From: Pyrrhosoma nymphula
Taxonomy: Eukaryota > Arthropoda > Insecta > Odonata > Coenagrionidae
Direction: 5' to 3'
Assembly: GCA_963573305.1 (NCBI GenBank)
Contig: OY754329.1
Span: forward strand, 65,965,084 to 66,029,083
Length of the DNA: 64,000 nt
Part shown: positions 35,150-46,564 of the stretch, in pieces
Layout of the letters: the number at the start of each line of letters is the position of its first letter
How positions within the stretch are numbered: the first letter of the stretch is position 1
Translations under genes and position numbers: made by a program
The notes under the pieces: model-generated
Database searches by the model: none
The model's input: the letters and a program-made list of their open reading frames with translations, nothing else
What the model was told of the DNA's origin: nothing

Positions 35150-35570
35150 TTGCTATATTGGCTAACGGCAATAAATATATCCATCCCTTTCTGTAATGTA
35201 AGAACTAAGGGCTGATACCTCTCTCTGACTGAAGATGATGTGAAAACACCTTTCTAAGTGAAGTCCCCATTTGAGAATGATGTTAAAACATGGAAAAGAT
35301 TCTAATTTGTTAAATTAATTCGTGGAAAGTACAACTGAGACTCATTATTTACTTAATGAATGTCCAATATAGTATATGCCTATTGAATATCTGCTCAGTA
35401 TCGTAAAAACTTAACTACATCAATCGAATATGGATAGGATGAGTAGGAAGTAAAAATGCGTAGGATGAGTTGATTGATCGTAACAGTAATGGTTGGCACG
35501 GCAATGAGCCTAAATTCAAGAACTGTGTACTGCAAGCAAGCACTGCATGCTAGCATGTGTTTAAACGTAG
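35150..35570. other. Unassigned DNA
   Basis: Nothing recognised. Confidence 0.35.
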
Positions 35571-35576
35571 CAATCC

Positions 35577-35848
35577 CTAAAGGTGTGTTTACACTGCCAG
35601 GTTTATTGCGCAAGTTACGTGCAGCAAGCCACTTTTGACATAAATTGAAGGTGTAAACGGCTCTGCAAGTCCGTTTGAAGAACTTTTATTAGTTTCAGCA
35701 AATCGCTTGCAGAAGCATGTTGTTATAAACAGCAACCAATCTGGCTCCGCACTAACACCTTCACATTTTTCGTCAGAATAGTAGAATTCCCCGCAAGCTT
35801 TGCTGAAGAAACTTGCGGAAGTAGCTAGCTAGTGTAAGCCCACCCTTA
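35577..35848. mobile_element. Foldback MITE, copy 2
   Basis: Starts TAAAGGTGTGTTTACACTGC and ends with the inverted AGTGTAAGCCCACCCTTA. The right end matches the left end of the 19.8 kb copy in reverse complement, including the inverted TTGCGGAAGTAGC block. The two are opposite-orientation members of one non-autonomous family. The terminal T/C-rich GTGTAAAC motifs resemble several unrelated insect MITEs, so the superfamily is left open. Confidence 0.75.
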
Positions 35849-35849
35849 G

Positions 35850-36610
35850 TTTCTGGTCTTGCATTTTTATCATGACTGCTTTATGGTGGCCGAGAGAGCG
35901 TGCAAGTGTTTGAACTTTGAACTGACAGCAATCTTGAACTGGAACGAGTATTGCTAGCCTGGGGTGGAATCATCCCGTGCCACACACCCTGAAGATGACA
36001 TGTATGGAATTTCGTAGATTTAAATGTAGATAAAGATGTAGATGATGATGATGCTCACTTTGGTGCATTCATTTCACATTCCTCATTAAAAATACGGGAT
36101 CACACAAATTTTGTATTAAAAAAAAACTTTTAAGTCGAAAAAAAATTTAAGAAGCAAATAATATAGGTCCTCCTACAACGAAATAATCATACACAACAGG
36201 GGTCACCACACAGCCGGAATATAAACTTTGTCTCACTCCGTTATGCCACACGGCGACCTTTTCCTCGGCCCATTACACTTTTCTCCGCGACCGAAATTGA
36301 ATTCACAAATTGGAATTCGGAGGCGTTGACAATAACAAACGTTTTTTCATCAAGGATCAAATGATTGGAGTAGCTTTCAGGAGAAAAATTGATAACGCCT
36401 CTTTATTAAACCAACGACCTTTCCAGCATTCCAAGGAAAAAATAACAAGCTATATTGGTACCAACGAGTGAGACGAGAAATGAATAAAAAAGGGTGATGA
36501 CAGAAATTTAAAAGTTATTGTGGAGAAGTGGATATCAACGTTAAGGTGAAAATAGGAAAATATAAGAAGAAAAAAAAAAGAAAAAAATGGGGCCTGATAT
36601 AAAATTGAAG
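35850..36610. other. Unassigned DNA
   Basis: No gene or repeat recognised. A short A/G-rich run lies at 36565-36588. Confidence 0.4.
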
Positions 36611-37026
36611 CTAATCCATCCGCCGAGCAGCACGGACGTGTGAAAGTTTTGCTCAGGCTTTTGATAGTGTTGGATTGAGTTTCTCTGTGTTGAACACGGG
36701 TTTCAGTCTAGTAATATTGTGTGGCTAGTACTTTTGGTTAGTAGTACATCTATGTATCTTGAAAATAAGAGTATAAAATAGCCATTTATCGTAACTCCTG
36801 TTTTGGTGCTGATGGCGCGCAATGGTGAATGTTGATCACTCCAGAAGAACAGGAGTTTGAATCACGAGAATAGTAACAGGGCCCATGTACACATTGTGAT
36901 ATACTGGAGATTATTGTTGTGTTTTTAGTTTGTTTTCCCCTTCTCTTGGTTCTTATGAAAATCTGAATGATATCGAGTATGTGATCTTTTCGTTTCTACT
37001 GCACCATATAACAGCTGAACAACGAA

Positions 37027-37910
37027 ATGCTTTGTGATAAATGTAAAGAAAGGTTAAGTGGTGATGACAGTTATGCTTATTGTCAGGGATGTGAGGCCTG
37101 CCTACATTTTACCTGTGCCAAGCTTTCAGAAGCAACTTGGAAAAATAAGTCGGCCAATAAAAAAGAATAGCGTAGATGTTCAACTTGTAGAGGCGATCCG
37201 TTAAAGCAGGAAGGTGCAGAAGAAGCAGAGGACATACATATCAAAGGTACTGAAGACTGTAGTAACACAATTGAATAGTTTAAACAGTGCTGTAACATTA
37301 TTGAGTGAAACTTATGAGGAGATTAAGAATACTTTTGAGGCTAACAACGCACTAGTTTAAGAGCTGAAAGATTGCATTGGCGTTTTGAACAAATGAAAAC
37401 TTGGCTAAGGACAAAATTAACAACGATCTAAATAATAGATTGAATATATTGGAGCAGAAGGATTTGAGTTGTAATCTCGAAATAGTCGGACTTGCTGATG
37501 GTAGAATCTCAAATGAACAATTAGTTAACAAAATTGTAACGCTTGGTGTTGATAACTTTGATACCAAATGCATAAATGTTGTGAACATGACAAATGTCAA
37601 TAGCACTGATAAACCCAAGAAAGTAATTGTTGAGTTTAAATCGAAACTGGACAGAGAAAACCTTTTGGAGAAAAAGAAAGTGTTAAGAAGTGAGAAGTGA
37701 GAGTTTTCAAATTAAGTATGAGTCAAAAATATTTGTAAATGAACAATTAACTAAATATAATGGAACTGTATTTTGGAAAACAAAAACAAAGGTAAGGGGT
37801 GCTGGATATAAATATGTGTGAGTTAAATATAACAAAATATTTGCTAAAAAGGATGAAAATGATCGGGATAAAATTATATCAAATGAAACTGATCTTAACA
37901 AAATTAACTA
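37027..37910 (+). pseudogene. ORF1 (PHD finger plus gag-like) of CR1-like element
   Basis: From ATG 37027 the frame encodes a C4HC3 PHD-type finger: LCDKC, CQGC, CLHFTC, then CSTC after one in-frame TAG, with spacing typical of the PHD finger in ORF1 of CR1-clade elements. A further TAG and a frameshift follow near 37276. The main open part, 37401-37700, starts MAKDKINNDL and has NRLNILEQKDLSCNLEIVGL, a coiled-coil tail followed by the RNA-binding-like core known from ORF1 proteins of this group. After another break, FVNEQLTKYNGTVFWKTK and GAGYKYV carry its C-terminal motif. Expected role: nucleic-acid-binding chaperone in the retrotransposition particle. Non-functional as it stands. Confidence 0.75.
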
Positions 37911-37969
37911 GCTATGGTGCAGCATGTGTATGATATGTCCATGTTGATGTATAGCTAAATAAATTCAAT

Positions 37970-38190
37970 ATGGATTTATTAGATATAATTAAATCTGAGG
38001 AAGTTCCATGCTCTGTATTTAATGCTGGTGATATATTTCCCAATCTGTCTATCTGTTTTCTCCATTTAAATATAAGGTCCATAGTTTAAATATAAGGTAA
38101 CTGGGCCGAATTTTGTATCCTTCTGCATAATAATCAGAATGTATTTAATGTTATCTGCTTGACTGAGGTGAATCTGTATTGTATGTAATA
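37970..38190 (+). pseudogene. ORF2 start, endonuclease stub
   Basis: From ATG 37970 the text runs MDLLDIIKSEEVPCSVFNAG, then NLSICFLHLNIRSIV, a stop, and, one shift on, NWAEFCILLHNNQNVFNVIC followed by LTEVNL. In CR1-type endonucleases the first conserved pieces are the HxNxRS block and the (D)xIxLTE block, in which the Glu is catalytic. Both are recognisable here. The sequence then passes straight into the 3' end of the element, so RT and most of the endonuclease are gone. Confidence 0.7.
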
Positions 38191-38236
38191 TAACTGTACA
38201 ACATAATGTACATGAATAAACATATCTATCTATCTA

Positions 38237-38515
38237 TCCGACAGCCGCTTCATTCTTACACAATTGTTCACTTTGACTTCTTTCATGAATTGCTCTATGC
38301 ATTCCATGCTTGTTCATCCTCGGTAATTATTTACATTCATTTTCCTTGCCCTATTCTAATATAGAGGCTGATGTGTTTAAAATATGCCCAATATGCTTGT
38401 CAATCCTTATTAGAGCCTTTTCAATATTTACATCTGTTCCCTAAAACTCTTCGTTGGATTCTTTCTGTGGTATTTATCTCCGTTTATTTGATTTATTTTC
38501 ATTTTGGTGACTTGC
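38237..38515 (-). pseudogene. RTE-type 3' fragment
   Basis: The plus-strand text CCGCTTCATTCTTACACAAT, then TTTGACTTCTTTCATG and GCATTCCATGCTTG, parallels 9.95-10.03 kb (CCGCTTCATTCCGACATACC, TTTGACGTCCTTCATG, CACTTCATTCTTGG). This marks it as another, more decayed, minus-strand copy of the tail of that retrotransposon. It begins right at the end of the CR1-like element, so one landed beside the other. Confidence 0.5.
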
Positions 38516-38517
38516 AA

Positions 38518-39110
38518 AGAAAACTACGCCGATGACGTCCTCCTATGGAGTGAAAAACTTCGAGAGTTCTAAGAGCAAATGCGGCAATGGAACGAAAGGC
38601 TCAGTGAATTTGACTTCGACTTAACACCAAGAAGACAGTGTAAATGGGATGCTGCCACCTAACAAAAGGAACCATCAACACTGGGGGAGAAGACCTTAAA
38701 AAAGTGAAGCAGTTTAATTACCCTGGATCCCTCATTGGCAGCGATAGAAAAAACATCCCAGATGCCCGTGCTCGTATCAACGCCGCGGAATCTACTGTCA
38801 AATGGCACCATCGGTGCCACCGGCGACTCCTGACACATGTGACAGGAGTCTTTGTGTGACTGCCAGATGCCTCTACGTCTGAAGTCAAAGGCCTACACGG
38901 CGGTGGTTCACCCAGTCACCCTCTATTGATCGGAATGTTGGTCGCCGACAGCAAAGCATGAGCAGGCTCTGCACGTAATTGAAATATGAATGTTTCAATT
39001 GTGCCTTAATCTAGCAATATTCGACTACGCCAAAAATGACGACGTCCTACGATGGCTGGGTGTTGCGCCCATCTTAGCGAATGTGAGAGAAGGAAGGCCT
39101 TAAATGGAAT
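38518..39110 (+). pseudogene. RTE-clade RT fragment with YADD
   Basis: Starts inside the palm: NYADDVLLWSEKLREF, with the catalytic pair of motif C at 38524-38535, then MRQWNERLSEF. The open frame 38644-38859 adds KQFNYPGSLIGSDRKNIPDA and RARINAAES. After frameshifts come LKSKAYTAVVHPVTLY, SECWSPTAKHEQALHVIE and DYAKNDDVLRWLGVAPI. This string is characteristic of RTE-clade ORF2 tails (KSKxYKTVVRPVALYGSECWP...AKHEQALH). Several shifts and stops make it inactive. It is a different lineage from the fragments at 10 and 24 kb. Confidence 0.8.
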
Positions 39111-39119
39111 ACTCGAGTC

Positions 39120-40285
39120 AAATATATGTAAATAAAACATTTATGATTTGTGAATATACTGAAAGGCAAGCTTTTTGACGCATTATTCATCGGTTTTGAA
39201 AATGGCCACCGGGACTTATATCGCAGCGGGGTTCTTCTACGCACGCCATTAGTAAAAGAACTTTATCTCGACGTCAAAACCGATTCCGTGATGCTGTTCC
39301 AGGCATTGAATGATTGAGGAGTAAGTTCAGTCTGGCCTATTGATTTAACATCTATAAGGGATACATGCATATTTTTTTCGGTTTCGCCTCTCTCCTTGCG
39401 GTAGAGCGGCCCATTTGGATAGCCTTACACTTCCCTACGTCATCCCACAGCCATTCACCACAGTGATTCCACTCCATTACCCCTGAGTGAAATAACCTCA
39501 GTCGTTGCCTAGCGTCACCTCCATAGATTTCTCGAACGGGTGGAGGATTTGTGAACACTATCACATTTCACTCGAGAAACGGTTGCTGTTTCTACCGCGA
39601 CGCCATGAAGTTTTATCCGCGAACACTTGAGATTATTTTTTTATTCAATTAGGGACGCGCTCAGTGCTTCTGAGTCGTGCGCAGTTCATCTATTTAAGAC
39701 CTTTTCTCCCGGATTTCAAGTGATGTCTCCCACGAGATTGCCAATGGCTGCACAGATATGGGAAAGCCAGCGGGAATATGAGCCATCAAAACGGATGAAA
39801 ATTAGGTAGAAATTACCGCGTGGCAGTGGAAATAATTAAAAACAGGAAAGCTGTGATTTTGCATTGCTAATATACCAAAATATCATAAAGTTAACACAAT
39901 CTAAATTAAACAAGAAAGCAAACACAATTATAGTAGAAAAAACATAAACACCTTTTTGGGGAAAAGATCATGGATTTGGCTTTAATTCTTAACCAAAAAG
40001 CCCACAGAAGGAATATATTCGCACATGATGGAGGTATAAAAACACTGGAGAAACCTACAGGTAGGAAAGCTAAGATACGTTTCACAATGAAGCATAAAAT
40101 GCTAAGTGTATACAGAGACTATTTGAGAAAAACATCTGTTATGAAAATGAAGGAACTTAATACATATTGGAAGATTTTACTATGCATCAATGTCAAGTCT
40201 AAAAAAACAAGCTTCGGTCACTATATTTAAGCAATTCACTCATCTAGGACATTTTTAACAAGAGATAAAGGCAACGCACTCAGCA
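39120..40285. other. Unassigned DNA
   Basis: The first part may be further 3' sequence of the RTE fragment. An 86-codon open frame (39970-40230) encodes a basic product without a recognisable domain. Nothing else was found. Confidence 0.4.
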
Positions 40286-40291
40286 GGCCAC

Positions 40292-41661
40292 AATTGGGTA
40301 TTTTCCACGTATTTCAAACTACCGATATTCTGATTCAGTTACTTGAACTAATTGCATTGGCTAAGAATTTTCTTATCAAATTGTATGAATTTCGGTTTTA
40401 AAAGCTAAAGAAAGTCGAAGGTTACGAATACTCCCGAGCACACTCCGAAAACAACCGAATGGCCTGTGACGTCATTTTCGATGTTTACATTTAGACACAG
40501 GCGTTTCCTTATGCTTACGGTAGAAACAAGTGCGGTGAAATTAGTTTTGGACGTTTTCCTGTTTCTTGACGAGCCTTTAAATGGCATCTAAGTAAGGGAT
40601 ATAGATGGTGTTTGTGCCACAATGTACAAATACATCGGTTGAAACACCGAAAAAGAAATGTATTCACGCAATCACGACATTGAATGTTGAAATTTCTTCC
40701 TTGGATTCCTCAATGTCAACCTGTAAAAATGTATGCTTTACTTCACACTTTGTGTTCTGGACATATTCTTGCAATGACTGTACATTGTGCACTGTGGTCC
40801 ATCTCTCTTCACTTGGAGGTATCCTATAGCATTATCACCATAACTCTCACGAGAAGCTTTATAATATATCAACACTTAAATTAAACTTTAAATAGACATT
40901 TAGGAGATGAGAATCTATTTTTAGTCATTTCTACAGCAGAGAAGCCACTTATAGAAACCCCCTCTACAAACAATCACTAATTAGCAAATAAAAAATAACG
41001 TTTTAGGTGTGTCGAGTATTGGCAGCACAAACATTTGGCAAGTACTGTGTTATGTTGATATGTTACTAAGATACTGTTTGTTTACTGTTGCATGGACTGG
41101 TATGGACTTTGAGAAATAAAGAAGATGTATTATAATGATTATGAGTGTATTGGAAAAACAATTAATAAAGCTCATACATAATTATATGCATTAAAATGAT
41201 AAACAACAGGAATGACGATTTTACAAGCAAACTTTATGCTAACAGTTTTTGGACTTAAGCTCCACGAATTTCGGAAGCAGTAAATCGCTCGTCCTTCTTC
41301 ATAAAAACGCCTACCATAAACATATATACTTTGGGTAAATTATCTGATGTGGTTTTAATAAAACCATTGCACGCCATAGCCTTTGTTTTCAATGAAAACT
41401 CTTTAAATATACGGTCTCTTCTACAGTCCTTCACTTTCTCCCTCACAGCTGTCTATCGCTCAGCGAAAATGACGTCAAGCCAATCAGATTTCGTTTCGCA
41501 GCCGCGTAAAAAAATTTGAAATTTCGACTATTTTAATCTTAAATATCTCAATTAATATTGAATCAATTTTAAAACTATTTTCACTCCGCAAACTTGTTTG
41601 AGTTAAAGTAACATATTTCGATCCGTTTACTTAAATTTAAAATTTTGGAAAATACCCAATT
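40292..41661 (+). mobile_element. THAP-type DNA transposon, non-autonomous, copy 1
   Basis: A 1370-bp unit bounded by AATTGGGTATTTTCCA and its exact inverted copy, with a second copy at 50346-51719. The inverted repeat is perfect over 16 bp and then stops. The terminal AATT is palindromic, so it could belong to the element or to a 4-bp target duplication. The interior holds a short ORF start with a THAP-like beginning and otherwise non-coding DNA, with TGACGTCAT and AATGACGTCAAGC near the two ends. No transposase body is present, so it would need one in trans. THAP-domain transposases belong to P-element-like and related superfamilies. Which one applies is not settled. Confidence 0.8.
40605..40829 (+). 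pseudogene. THAP-like ORF remnant
   Basis: The 74-codon frame begins MVFVPQCTNTSVETPKKKCI followed by HAIT. Related THAP domains start with a C-x(2-4)-C pair in a context like CxVPxCTN, then TP and a hydrophobic-H turn. Here the first Cys is lost by a one-base deletion. In the sister copy at 50.66 kb an alternative frame keeps it as CFVPQCTNTSVETPNKKFIH. The later C and H ligands and the AVPTF-like end of the domain are not visible, and the frame soon turns into non-homologous text. Probably the stub of a transposase DNA-binding domain. Confidence 0.45.
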
Positions 41662-42159
41662 TAAGAATTCTTGGCTGGAAGTAGTTGCAACAGGAATCTT
41701 TGAGTTGATGAAAGGCTTCCGGCATCGTAACACAGTTGTGCGACGAGGGAGAAGTTGGAATGAAAGAAAGAGAAGCGTGTTTCCTTTGAGAATGCTGCGT
41801 ATAATGCAATCACTCACAATGTCTCCGCCACACAATGGAGCCGAAGTGAAATTCTTCTTCCCATACGTTCACTTGATTTCTCGGGCGCTGCCATAATGGC
41901 GAATGCACGGAATTAGAGTGAGGAGAAACGGGGATAATGTTTCACTTTTAATTGATAATGGCGGGAGAGAAATTGAAGACCGAAAGAAGGCGGGCGATAC
42001 AAGAAACATTCAATGCACGGAAGAGGTACTAAACAAACTTATTTTGCACTCCACTAGCAAGAGAGTGATTTCACGTTCCCGTGTAGTCAAATGCGAAAAG
42101 ATCTGAACGAAAGGTAATGTTGACCTAATGATACAATTTGAAGAAATAAATACCTGACA

Positions 42160-42535
42160 CAAGAAATAAAGGCCAGAATAAAAAAGTTATTAGACCAATC
42201 ATGACATATGCTGCAGAGATAATGTCTGATATGTCCAAGACTAGAAGAATATTGGAGACTTTGGAGATGAAAATACTTTGAAGGATTGCGGGAAAAACAA
42301 GTGTTTCACTGAGAAAGAAGTGAAAATACAAGAAAATCGTGTAAAACAAAATATACTGACTGAGACCTTAAACGAAAACAGGAATGGAACGAACATATAA
42401 ACAGAATGGTAAGTAACAGATTAGTGGGTATCGCAAGAGATGAACTGCCCACAGGAAGAAGAAACGTCGGTTGGCCAAGAAAAAAATGGTGCGACAGCTA
42501 GAATTGGAGATGGCTGTTATAAAATAATAAACATT
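42160..42535 (+). pseudogene. RT C-terminal tail fragment
   Basis: With stops ignored the text runs IMTYAAEIMSDMSKTRRILE, TLEMKILRRIAGKTSVSLRE, then after a shift KQEWNEHINRMVSNRLVGIA and PTGRRNVGWPRKKWCDS. This is the standard tail of endonuclease-reverse transcriptases: RPVLTYGAETW..., LRRIxG, WxxHVxRM, GRRxxGRPRKRW. No palm motif. A separate copy from those at 10, 22 and 60 kb. Confidence 0.75.
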
Positions 42536-42539
42536 CCAG

Positions 42540-44330
42540 AGAAGCCCACTACAAACAAAGAAGAAGCGAAGTGAAATGTAAACTTATATGGTTATTATAC
42601 ACATTTTTAAGATTTCTCAGGGGAATCCAACTGTAAAGGGAACAATAAAATTCGGGAGTGACACCATATAATTATTATCCAGAATCAGCTAGAGTACCAC
42701 CACCATAAATTTCTTACGATCTCGAGTAGAATCTCAAACTTCAACTTTTAACTTCATTTTGCACTTTTGCGTATCTTTGTTTACTGTAAGCCATACATGT
42801 TTAATAACTCCCCCATCGGAGAAAATGTAGTCCAAACACGTATGATTTTCAGCGAGATTTTTGTTTGCTTGAAGAAGAATAAGAGCTGGTTCCACACGAA
42901 TAAAATATTCTAAGATTATTCTTCAACTTTATTACTTAGGGTACAAAAGTTCTCAAGTCTAAGACTTGTTTTTTGTGTGAAATATGTTGATTTTTAGTTT
43001 AATTTAAACAATAAAGCAATGTAGAAGTAAAAAGAAACATGAAAAAATACGGGACATATTACGGGTTAGTAATTTTGTACATCTCGAATAGTGCAGCACG
43101 ATCTAAGAATAATAGGTCTGGTAAACTTCCATTCTTGGCATAGCAAGTACGCGGTTGCTTAGCAAGTTATTAGTTCACTTTCAGGTGCGTTGCAAGTGTT
43201 TCAGCTGAAATAGGCTTTGCAGCTATTGCGCTCATTTTTGTGTGTCTTGAAGAATTCTTGATGGAATCGTATCCTTGCCTATGCTTATCATAAAGTTTAG
43301 GTAGCATTGGTCAAAAATAGAATTAAAGCTTTGACAGCTCACCTGTTGATATTTATTGAATATCTTCAAAATAAGAAAATATAATAATTAATTTTGCCAA
43401 TTGCAAGTTATCTAATTTTCATTAATCATTTTTAGGAGGGAATCAGTGAAAACAACGGCAAGTCATTTTATAGTTCTTTAACGAAATATTAATTATATCT
43501 TCATAAAAAGCACTATTGATAAGTATTTCTGAAAGAAAAAAGTCCCTTGAATAACGAATTTCGACTTGAATTTTACATAATTATGCTTGCGCAATCATAT
43601 GCCTCTCGTTTTGAAGTAACTTCGTGGGACGCTTTTATGAAATGTTTTCTCATCTTTGCTGAAGTTTATAGACTTGAGAGCATTTCTAGAGAAAATAATA
43701 CACCATATCCTTATATTCATTCTCATTTCTTGCCTAGCTAAACCAGCTGAAAAATTGTGTTAACTTTCAAAAAGAAGCCTTCAGTTTTATTAAAACAGAA
43801 CATTCTTCTATAGCATTAAAGTATAACTTCGTAGAATAATTTTTTATTCAAACGGGAAAAAAAACAACAGCAATGTGCTAAGCATATGGTTGGATGGTTA
43901 ATTTGGATACGCATGTGGTTGTTTACGTAAGATTCGTCGTTGACGAATTATGCAAGGCATTATCAACTCCAATAAAGAAACTAAAGTGTTTAAAAACTAA
44001 ATACAAAAAATAATGGATTTTATGCGTCCGATTTTTAGGCTAGGTAGGAAATAAATAACAAAATGAATAAGGAAATCTAATGAAAAAGTAGCTGTCTGCG
44101 ATTTTAATAAATCTAATGCAGTAATTTTGTGACCATAACTACCTACCCGAAATTGTAACCGCAACTACCAATTATAAAATACGTTAAACATAGACATTGC
44201 TGAAAAAACAGCTGATTCAAAAATTCAAACCATTCAATAGGTACCTATCCGTAGCACCCATTTCCGTGAATGTATTTATTAATTATAAAATGATTGATGT
44301 AGCTCCACATATCTGTCTTCCTTATTTCCA
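42540..44330. other. Unassigned AT-rich DNA
   Basis: No gene or repeat recognised. Confidence 0.4.
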
Positions 44331-44331
44331 T

Positions 44332-44475
44332 CGCTGGTGATCCTGCTTGCCAAATAGCAAAATTCTTTCACATGCGAAAGGTTTTTTCTGAAGAAGTTTG
44401 ACAAAGATTCTGTTCTTTTGTTTTCTTTTACAAACCATAATCTTGGAGAATGCTATTCAACTTGTTCTCTTATGT
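44332..44475 (-). pseudogene. RTE-type RT fragment, second copy of 10.4 kb piece
   Basis: The plus-strand text CATCGCTGGTGATCCTGCTT, then AAATTCTTTCACATGCG, matches 10453-10510 (CATCGCTGGTGATCCTGCTT, AAATTCTTCCACTTGCG). The translated minus-strand text keeps the GSRITSDG core. This is a short piece of the same retrotransposon family, in the same orientation. Confidence 0.65.
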
Positions 44476-44479
44476 GTTT

Positions 44480-45150
44480 CTCGGATGATATAGCCCTAAA
44501 ATTTCCTCAAGAAGCTCTCAAGAACAATCTAAACATGCTATTAGTTACGCATAGCTTTTTGTTATGGTCTACGTGATATGCGTGTTAATGGATGAGGAAG
44601 CTGCATTATTCATTTACTGGTAGTTTCAAATTGCCTTGGGCATTAATGTGAGGAATTAGGTAAATTCTTCACAATATAAGAAAATTTTCATTAGTTTAAT
44701 GTTGAGAACTTTTGGAACAATTTAAGTCTCAATTTGAAGAATCGAATTTTCAAATGAAAATAAGGATTTAAACAATACCGGACGATAAAAACAATTTCAC
44801 TATTCGGGAAAGCTTCGCTCGATCGATAATTTCGCAGAATTAATACCTACTCTAGGAAGACTCTTTAAAGGACCCCATAAGCCTGGGTGTTATACAGCCC
44901 ATTACTATTTTCATGAATACAGGTGACAACCCATTTTCAACAACAAAGATTAAGGAACAAAAGACACAGAGCTTAGCATAGAGGTACCTATTTGGAAAAG
45001 TAAAGCAAGGAAGTAAATGAGCAAGTGAAGAGCCAGCAACCAGCCAGTGGGATATGGAAGAATGGAGGTATGCGGTCAACCATGACGTCAAGACTGATTG
45101 TAAATGTTTTGGATTTATGTTATGTAGACTACGCACGCGGCTAAGTACCT
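44480..45150. other. Unassigned DNA
   Basis: A 94-codon minus frame (44852-45136) has no recognisable domain. Nothing else was found. Confidence 0.4.
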
Positions 45151-45400
45151 AACCCGTACCCTGTACGCATAATGCCCACCAATTTTGTGGAAGCGACTGT
45201 AATTGGTTAAGCAGAGGAATGGAGGGTGTTCCGACCACTTGTGGTAATTTGTGCCCACGATCCACCGCGGCTAACATAAACACGAGCATCAAAACAAGAC
45301 CTTGACGCCTCGGGTGGAAGTCGACCCCACGACATTTCACTTGACCCCGCCCACTTTCCAGCCAGGCCGCGCGACCGGGCCAGCCAAGAAGATGGGCGCG
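45150..45400 (-). mobile_element. SINE-like, GC-rich tRNA-derived unit
   Basis: On the minus strand, GGCTGGCCCGGTCGCGCGGC is followed about 50 bases later by the B-box-like GGGGTCGACTTCC. This is consistent with A and B boxes of a tRNA-derived SINE. The unit is clearly richer in GC than its surroundings. The overlapping 63-codon frame is not a gene. The tail and target duplication were not found. Confidence 0.4.
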
Positions 45401-45404
45401 GCTG

Positions 45405-46030
45405 GCTGCTCTACGTGATCTCTTAAACGCGTTTTGATGATTTTCACTTCACGTTCAGCAATAAAACTTCAGGGCTAGAATCCAATAAATCGCAGATTGA
45501 TGACTACGTGAGAAAAAACTAGGTTAGATTTCACTCTTTTAATTTCAAAATTTCTCGGCGACATTCAATCGGATTGCAATTTCACTTTAAGCGAATCCAT
45601 GAAGAAATCACACATGCTGGGAAAATTAAGTTTCGGAACGTCGCTGAAAACCACGTTTTCGGAAGTCAAATAATGCTCCGTTTGCATTACTATGGTTCAA
45701 TGGTGGCTCTTACTTGCGTTTAAACAATACCCAGTTTACCTCAGTAGAAACTTCTGGTGAAGAGTAAGGGATCACTAGAATCAAACAAATGGAGTAACCT
45801 ACATGCCTGAAGCAGCACTGGGCAGTATTCATATTTCATATCAGTGTAGAACAATAATTTATTCAATGCATCCCCCTCTGGATGGACTTTCTGTATTAGG
45901 TAGTCCAGGAGATCTTCAGTTCCCCTTTCAGTGTAGTGCTGCCGTCTTAATGTTTGAGCCTCCATTTTCTTAACTCGTATATCATACACGATTTCAACCA
46001 ACTTCCGTTCAGATGCATTACAAATGCCGG
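45405..46030. other. Unassigned DNA with 98-codon open frame
   Basis: The minus frame 45741-46037 encodes a mixed-charge product (ERKLVEIVYDIRVKKMEAQT...) without a domain I recognise. It has no homologous copy elsewhere in the window. It could be an exon or chance. Nothing else was found. Confidence 0.3.
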
Positions 46031-46235
46031 TAACCAACGCCTACCCTAGTAACTCTGTCGTGGTAAAGGGGTTTACTAGAGTTGGCGTTCGCTTATGTTC
46101 ACACGGCGAAATTCGTAGTAGCATTCGAGTCACTAGCGTAGTAAATCTAGTAATGTGAACGTGAAAACATTGACCACATCTCCGGCTATGGCATGTTACA
46201 TTCTTTTTTGTAAATAAGCAAACAACGGAGGCTGT
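46030..46235. repeat. Candidate MITE
   Basis: Contains ACCAACGCCTACCCTAGTAA, then loosely inverted and repeated ACTAGAGTTGGCGTTCGC, TGTTCACACGG and ATGTGAACGTG. The inverted TTCACA/TGTGAA core and repeated CTAGTAA are typical of small foldback MITEs. The borders are uncertain, and only one copy is present in the window. Confidence 0.35.
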
Positions 46236-46379
46236 AGCCATGTGCTAATCTTGAAAAGGGTGATTAAAACACCAAAATAGTGTTTTTCATCTTAACTATC
46301 TGAATTTACGATATATAAGAGAAAACAAAAATTGGACGAAAGAAAATAAAATTTAATCTTTCTCGCGCAATAAGTCATT

Positions 46380-46560
46380 GCAGTAAAGGTATGTTATCAT
46401 ATTTCGAAGTCGTAAAATCAAATACCATAAGTTGTAGTCCCCATTGAGTCCCATGGTTTTTATTATTTGGCCCGAAAATCTTTTCTAGACTCAAATTTGG
46501 TACCATTAATGAATTTACCCAAAAATCAGACCTAGCCCGACAAATTTCTCGTTTCTAAAC
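46380..46560 (-). repeat. Dispersed repeat D, copy 1
   Basis: In reverse complement, the string GTCGGGCTAGGTCTGATTTT, then GGGTAAATTC, further on TACGACTTCGAAATATGATA, and a TATTGCGC, matches 52010-52205 (ATCGGGCTAGGTCTGATCTT, GGGAAAATTC, TCGACTTAAAAATATGATAC, TTATTGCGCC). The two copies lie in opposite orientation. Non-coding. Class unknown. Confidence 0.6.
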
Positions 46561-46564
46561 CCAT

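Larger units (their letters stand above)
36615..38236 (+). mobile_element. Internally deleted CR1-like non-LTR retrotransposon
   Basis: The element runs from a likely 5' UTR (about 36615-37026) through a broken ORF1 (37027-37910) to the first codons of ORF2 (from 37970) and ends in AATAAACA plus (TATC)n at about 38222-38237. CR1/L2-type elements end in such short microsatellites rather than poly-A, which supports the assignment. Nearly all of ORF2 is missing: only about 70 codons of endonuclease remain before the 3' end. This looks like an internal deletion that kept both ends, so it could have been mobilised in trans. The 5' limit is approximate. A weak tRNA-B-box-like GGAGTTTGAATCACG at 36849-36863 lies in the UTR. 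Confidence 0.75.

Noticed and set aside
40605..40884. Complete THAP-domain protein
   Set aside because: Only about 24 residues at the start resemble the domain. The later Cys and His ligands are absent.
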